Of a stretch of 64,000 nucleotides of DNA, positions 58,919-64,000 are shown piece after piece. Made by a program: the position numbers and the translations under genes. Source of the DNA: Meghimatium bilineatum (lineage: Eukaryota > Mollusca > Gastropoda > Stylommatophora > Philomycidae); assembly GCA_034231615.1 (NCBI GenBank), contig CM067322.1, positions 54,638,357 through 54,702,356 on the forward strand, in the 5' to 3' direction. Positions within the stretch are counted from its first letter, which is position 1. Every line of letters begins with the position of its first letter. The notes beneath the pieces are model-generated. The model ran no database searches and was not told the DNA's origin. It saw only the letters and a program-made list of their open reading frames with translations.

Positions 58919-59329
58919 CCTAACCTCGCTCTCTCATATTTTAGTAGATGATCCCAGTATCTTTATGTCTTTATAAATTTTGTTAATAGTGTAATGTAAT
59001 CAACACACCAAAAACAGTATTCATTATAATATATCTCAATATTAATTTCAATTGATACATATTTCATGTGATAGTTGAAATTATAATAAGTTTAAAAATT
59101 CAAAATTCACAGTTTCAGCTTAAAAATATAACGTATGTAAAAACTCTTGAGGCAAATCTTTGTTGTATTTGATTATGGGTCGCTTCAGTGAATTCACTGG
59201 AAGCATGAAATATAAAGCTGTTGATACTGTTATACACGCATAATTCGGCAGTGTCGCAGTGGATATATCACATACAGTCATCCAGCGATATATATTTTCA
59301 GCGAAGCAGTAAAAAATCTGGACTGGTTC
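58919..59329. other. No recognised feature
   Basis: Nothing supported. Confidence 0.5.
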
Positions 59330-59630
59330 AGTCTTTGATTCTTCTTCTTCTGCGTTCGTTCTCAAACTCCTGCAGGTTAGCATTATGTAGTCCGGAGAAC
59401 GGAATGCGTTGTGCCATGGTTTACAGCATTGCTGCGATATCTGCACCTCTCGGCCTGACACATCCGACTTCAGCATGGCTTTGGGTCACTGACCCTATAT
59501 GGGATGGGACAGCCAACTCCATCTCATAACCTCATTAGTCGCCTTTTACGACATGCGTATAAGGTAAATAGTGTTGCTATTCTTTGCTCCCCTCTGGGCC
59601 CCGGCAACACACGGGCGAGTCTTTGATTCT
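59330..59630 (-). mobile_element. SINE A, full-length copy with 13-bp target duplication
   Basis: On the minus strand the element starts GCCCGTGTGTTGCCGGGGCC and ends GAACGCAGAAGAAG. AGTCTTTGATTCT flanks it at 59330-59342 and 59618-59630. The perfect duplication defines both ends and a length of about 275 bp, making it the reference copy. Frames in it are accidental. Confidence 0.95.
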
Positions 59631-60389
59631 ATCTTTCTATTATTTAATTCCCCCCCCCCACACAACCGTCTGCATATTTCACCATCAACTGTACCCTGGA
59701 AAATCGTTTTTTGTTGTTGACAGGATGTATTTTCGGCATAGAATGCTAAGCCATACATGTTTTCGCAACTTTAATATAAAATTAGTGATTGTTGTTAACC
59801 CGTGCGATAATCTACTTAATTTCTTATGCATACAGTTGTATTATATTATCTATAGAAAAATCGCAAAATTCGTTTATTAACAATTTCATTCTCTATATGT
59901 ATTCCGCTTCACCATGTCTGCAGTAAGTGTCCATCATTCACAAACACACAGAAGAATAGAAAACACTAGTGAGTTAAAAGTTATGCAAGACGGCATACGA
60001 CCTAAACTTAATAAACAAAAGTGTCACAGAACCTGGAGCTAGAATTAAAATGTAACACTCCACTCTGAAACAATGATGCGACTTTTCAACGGATTTATCC
60101 CCTGACGGGATCATATAAAAGCCAGTAAATGATAGTAAGTGCATACATACTAGAGATCTTCTAGAGATGAGGCTAATTACTTGGTCAAGGATTTGTTATG
60201 TTGGAATTTTGGCACGCAACTAAAAATGCAAAAAGGCGTATATAGATCACGAGACGGCAACTATGAACCCTCAAGAGATCTGAGGAGACGGTATAAATGA
60301 AACCTCCAGAGATCTACGGTGGCAAACGGTATATTAATTAAGCAGACAACCATATATTGAAATACATGAGATGCTATGGTGTGTTCGGA
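59631..60389. other. No recognised feature
   Basis: A C run lies at about 59651-59658; nothing else is supported. Confidence 0.5.
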
Positions 60390-60550
60390 TATGAAGACAA
60401 ACTTCAAATATAATGAGCAGATATGGAGACAAAGGTCAAATATAATGAGCAGATATGGAGACAAAGGTCAAATATAATGAGCAGATAAAAAGACAAAAGT
60501 CAAATATAATGAACAGATATGAAGAAAAAGGTCAAATACAATGAGCAAGA
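60390..60550. repeat. 32-bp tandem repeat, 5 units
   Basis: Units contain GACAAAGGTCAAATATAATG plus AGCAGATATGGA. Confidence 0.93.
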
Positions 60551-60831
60551 TACACAGGGGTTGAAAAGGCAAAACAATTTGCTTCATTATAATCGGGTTA
60601 TCCCTAAGTCATCCGTCCCTCTCAGCAAAGAGGCACAATGACTCCCTAGAGTACCAATATTAAGACATAAATCGGTTACCTCAAGCGATAACCCGAAGGA
60701 TCTTCGCACAAATGCACTTTATAATCTGCAACCTCTGTAGCACAAAGCGAATGGCTTAACCACTATGTCAGGGCTATCACCTAAACACACTAAGAGGGAA
60801 TGATAAAAAGTCAATCATATAGACGAGTAAA
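60551..60831. other. No recognised feature
   Basis: Nothing supported. Confidence 0.5.
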
Positions 60832-60925
60832 TGATTGCATGTTTTATATAGATGAATAATTTATTTAAGGTTTTATATAGATGAATAATTGATTGCATGT
60901 TTTATATAGATGAAGAATTGATTGC
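60832..60925. repeat. About 31-bp tandem repeat, 3 units
   Basis: GTTTTATATAGATGAATAAT with ATTGCAT spacers occurs three times. Confidence 0.88.
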
Positions 60926-61287
60926 ACGCAACATGCATGTTTTTAGTGTATCTTTCGTGGTGCCAAAGACTACGTATTTCATAAAACTGTCCACATGTAT
61001 ATTTATTTCAGGAATTACTTCACATATTGAACGACTCAGGATCTTCGGTGTGAGAAACCAGTCCCTAATCGAAAGGAAGTATAGCAATACGGTCACAGAA
61101 AAATAGAAATTACCCGATATAACTACATTATATTATGTAGATGTGCATTAGTAATGGATATGTGTTGTTACTTTACTGAAAGTAAGGATATTAAAGCTGT
61201 ATTTTTGTTATAACCAAGATACAACATTACGATATAAGAAAACTGAGAGGATAACATGAAAGAGAACGCAAAAAATACATGGTGTCT
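60926..61287. other. No recognised feature
   Basis: Nothing supported. Confidence 0.5.
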
Positions 61288-61556
61288 AAAATACCATGGA
61301 CTGCCAGAAAAATTAATGTAGAGGTGTTGAAAGAGTCAAATGCGAAACTTCATTAGATTTTCAGGTTTAGAGAGCATAGTCACAACAGGCAAGATTCAAG
61401 GCAATAGAGACAGAGAGCGACAACGTGAGAAAATATTAGACAGTTTGACAACCTGGCACGGGAAGGAAACAACAACGACTTTGATTCATAATACTGTGGA
61501 CAGAGAGCTGTGGAGAGCCATGACCGCCTACGCCAGCCGGCATGGCACCTGATGCT
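61288..61556 (+). mobile_element. LINE tail, RRMLRIPWTAR family, internal deletion
   Basis: The sequence starts ATACCATGGACTGCCAG, as in 32160. It then lacks about 60 bp, including the FGHFMRQ codons, before continuing VTTGKIQGNRDRERQREK and ELWRAMTAYASRHGT. It is 5'-truncated. Confidence 0.88.
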
Positions 61557-61947
61557 GATCATTTTTGTTACTGATTTTTTAAACTAAATTTATTTTAAGT
61601 GTATCTAATATTAACATTAAATGGGAAAATAGTAAGGTTTATGTGGTTTCCTGTGATAATGTGTGTAATATAAACGCGATCTGTTATATATAAAAATGCG
61701 TCACCGTGATTTTTCTCAATGTTGAAGAAGAACATAAGGTAACCCAACATTACTGCATTGTTTCATGACATACAGTCAAGGATGTCCTAATTAAACTATA
61801 TACATGTACCGGTCAACTCGTCTATTACGTAGTTAGTATCAGGATGTCTGGTATATAAATTTATATAAAATCAAAGAGAGAAAACTAATGAACCAATGTA
61901 GCCGGATAATATATGGATAGCGTAAAAAAATAAAGTTTTATAAATTG
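61557..61947. other. No recognised feature
   Basis: Nothing supported. Confidence 0.5.
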
Positions 61948-62110
61948 CTTCTTCTTCTTCAGCGTTCATTCTCAAACTCCCGACGAATTTCTCTTGTAGC
62001 AGAACCATGGTCCTACTAGATTTCCAGCAAGATGTAGTCCAGAAAATGGAAATGCGTTGTGTCGCCGTTTGTGTTGCGCCAATGGCCCGACACATTCGTC
62101 TTCGGTGGTT
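61948..62110 (-). mobile_element. SINE A' variant
   Basis: Sister of 52034-52202: CTTCTTCTTCAGCGTTCATT, CTTGTAGCAGAACCATGGTC, CAAGATGTAGTCCAGAA and GGCCCGACACATTCGTCTTC. It breaks off at the same point (CGGTGG), which suggests a real 5' end for this variant. Confidence 0.82.
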
Positions 62111-63137
62111 AATAATTTGCTTAAATTGCTTAATAAATTGCTTAATTCTTAGTATAAGATTTTTTAAATCACTTTTTTACGATTCCATATCATATAATAG
62201 AAATAGCGAAAAGAACGATTAAATATGATCACGGAAAAATCTGGAAAATTCCACAGCTCACTAATAGTCTGGTGGTGTATTATGGGATAACGAAGTAGAG
62301 GATTAGTATCATCGTACTCTGATTTCCTAACATATTTTATGTTCATATAAATATAGCAGAACAAAGTCGCTAAGAATATTTATCATAAAATTCCGAAGCA
62401 CAAATGTTAATCATTGACAGCTACGAAAAATGTTCATGTGAACCAAAGGTTGCAGTCTTATTTTCGAAACTCATCAACTTAAATGTAAGGATCATGATCT
62501 CTGTGAAGATGCCATGAGCTAATGAATGGTATAGAGATTATTGAAGAGGGTAACTTCATACATCGTTTGACTAGAACTCAAACTGATAGAGAATTGAAGA
62601 ACGGTTGGCGGAGAGTGAGAGAGAGAGAGAGGGAGAGAGAATGAGAAAGAGATAAATTATCATTGGTGAATCATAGCAGAACAGAAGTAAGGAAATATGA
62701 GCTTCAAGAATAGAGATCCCACAGACCGTCTCAAGAAAAGTCGATGAGGAATGATAATTTTATCCATCCTGCCAAGTTGCATAGGAATTTAGAAGGTATA
62801 CATGAAAAGTTATTCTAAAATATACGGCTCAGGGTAGAGGTGTGGGACAGGAAATGAGGAGGAGGCATTATCGATCAATATTAACTCTAGTCAGTGTTTT
62901 TTGTTGCTGCAATGTTGTTCCTCTCTTAAAAGACACATATTTCACCCACTGGCTGGTTTATATTATCCGGACATCAAAGTTCATAAAAAGGTTTTCCATA
63001 TTCACCTTGTAACTTGCATGTCTCATTCTGTTATGCCTGTCCTAGACACACACAAGAACATAAGAAATCAATAAGAAAACTTATACATTTTTAATAGCTA
63101 GTCTTCGGTCTTTCCAACCACATTGTCATTTATCATT
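62111..63137. other. No gene; (GA)n at about 62610-62642
   Basis: A GA-rich microsatellite is the only feature recognised. Confidence 0.55.
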
Positions 63138-63395
63138 AATAGCCATCTCCGCAACGAAGATTGGCTGTAGCAGACTTCCAACATTCCCTGTCTTTTGTCT
63201 TGGTGGTGCACTCTGCTAGACTATAACCTGTCCATTTAGTGATGTTACTCTCCAACTTATATCTCGGAGTACCTCTTGCTCGCATCCCCTCCATTTTACT
63301 CTTAAGTAAGGTCTTCAACAAGGTCTTTTAATATGTAAAAATATTTTATTTGCCTGATCTTTATTTCCTTTAATAGTTCTTTTCTGTCTTCATCA
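63138..63395 (-). mobile_element. RTE-like LINE tail
   Basis: The minus frame gives LKTLLKSKMEGMRARGTPRY, KLESNITKWTGYSLAECTTK and KDRECWKSATANLRCGDG. It is the same family as 9377-10395 and 55792-56427, strongly 5'-truncated. Confidence 0.88.
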
Positions 63396-63514
63396 AACTA
63401 AGTGGGGAAATATGAACAAACGAATAAACCCCTGTATATCTTGGAGTGAAATGAAACAGACAATTAAGACTAAAAGACCACATAGAAAATCTCAGTGGAA
63501 AAGCAAGTAAACAA
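63396..63514. other. Short unannotated spacer
   Basis: Nothing supported. Confidence 0.5.
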
Positions 63515-64000
63515 CATTGTCTATTGTCTATCCCCAGGTGAATAATGGTTGATGGTATTCACACTTGTTAAGCGTAGGGGTGCGAGGTTAAGCTGTCGCT
63601 CCAAGGCCATATGTGTCACCGTCGTTGCATTTAGTATATGTTTGTTCAAGGATATCTTGATGTTTTCTGTCTACCATTTTCTTGGTCATCCTTTGTCTTT
63701 GCGCCCGGATACTTTTTTATATGCTCTTATTGGTATTTGGTTTGGGTTCATTTGCAAAAGGTGATCGAACCATTTTACTTGCTGTCTTACAATATATTCA
63801 ATACATGATATTATACCAACTCTTTTCCTAATTTCTTCATTTCTTATTTTATCTAGTTTAGTAATCATTGAAGCTTTTCTCAGACACTTCATTTCACATG
63901 TTACGGTTTTCCTCTGTTAAATACCATGTTTGACATTGGTAGCAGAACATTGGTATAAAAATTGTAGATATTATCTGTTTTTTTAAATTTCCATCTTGTT
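63515..64000 (-). mobile_element. LINE tail (MKPNQIPIRAY family), runs off the window
   Basis: The minus strand reads KCLRKASMITKLDKIRNEEI, RVGIISCIEYIVRQQVKWFD and NPNQIPIRAY, then a frameshifted rest. The tail ATTGTCTATTGTC lies at 63518-63535 (plus strand). The copy is incomplete at the right edge. Confidence 0.9.

Overview
The window looks like non-coding, repeat-dominated DNA from an animal nuclear genome. It is AT-rich. It has no bacterial-style gene packing, no operons, and no rRNA or stand-alone tRNA gene that I can see. I found no intact host protein-coding gene. The one candidate host exon, at 23667-23883 on the minus strand, is weak. Almost every recognisable coding signal belongs to decayed retrotransposons: reverse-transcriptase C-terminal regions of the RTE/CR1/Jockey kind, one Jockey-like reverse transcriptase plus RNase H copy, and a Helitron replication-protein fragment. 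Dense minisatellites together with this mix of LINE tails and SINEs would fit a lophotrochozoan, possibly a mollusc. That is inference from general knowledge and nothing here proves it.

Layout. 1-1530 is a 30-bp minisatellite. 1.7-9.3 kb holds a short interspersed element (SINE A), a long TA microsatellite, four short-period arrays and unannotated AT-rich DNA. 9.4-10.4 kb is a minus-strand LINE split by a 154-bp hAT-type MITE with a perfect 8-bp target duplication. 11-13.5 kb has three minisatellites. 14-20.4 kb holds an old SINE, a pogo/Tigger-like MITE, two LINE tails, a large inverted repeat interrupted by SINE A, and a foldback element interrupted by a tRNA-derived SINE with a 15-bp target duplication. 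20.5-22.5 kb is the Jockey-like LINE on the minus strand. 23-34 kb has LINE tails on both strands, an inverted tRNA-like repeat (family D), family E, and trinucleotide arrays. 34.5-42.4 kb has SINE A and SINE B copies with target duplications, RNase H fragments, another LINE and a 42-bp array open in both strands. 43.1-46.4 kb is a degenerate AT-rich array invaded by at least five retroelement copies. 47.6-59 kb has more arrays, a second hAT-type MITE, SINE B copies, the Helitron fragment and LINEs. 59.3-64 kb holds a well-preserved SINE A, short arrays and LINE tails running off the edge.

How the parts relate. There is no gene network, but the repeats form an ecosystem. The Jockey-like LINE ends in a GAACGCAGAAGAAG-type tail, and SINE A, its variant A', SINE B and family E end in the same or a closely similar (GAA)n tail. 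This suggests that the short elements use, or used, that LINE's machinery. Other LINE families have their own simple tails, such as (ATC)n or AGACAAT units. Tandem arrays of 12-56 bp units occupy roughly a tenth of the window, and several show higher-order periodicity. Coordinates of repeats were read by eye, and family or clade names come from motif recognition, not database searches.
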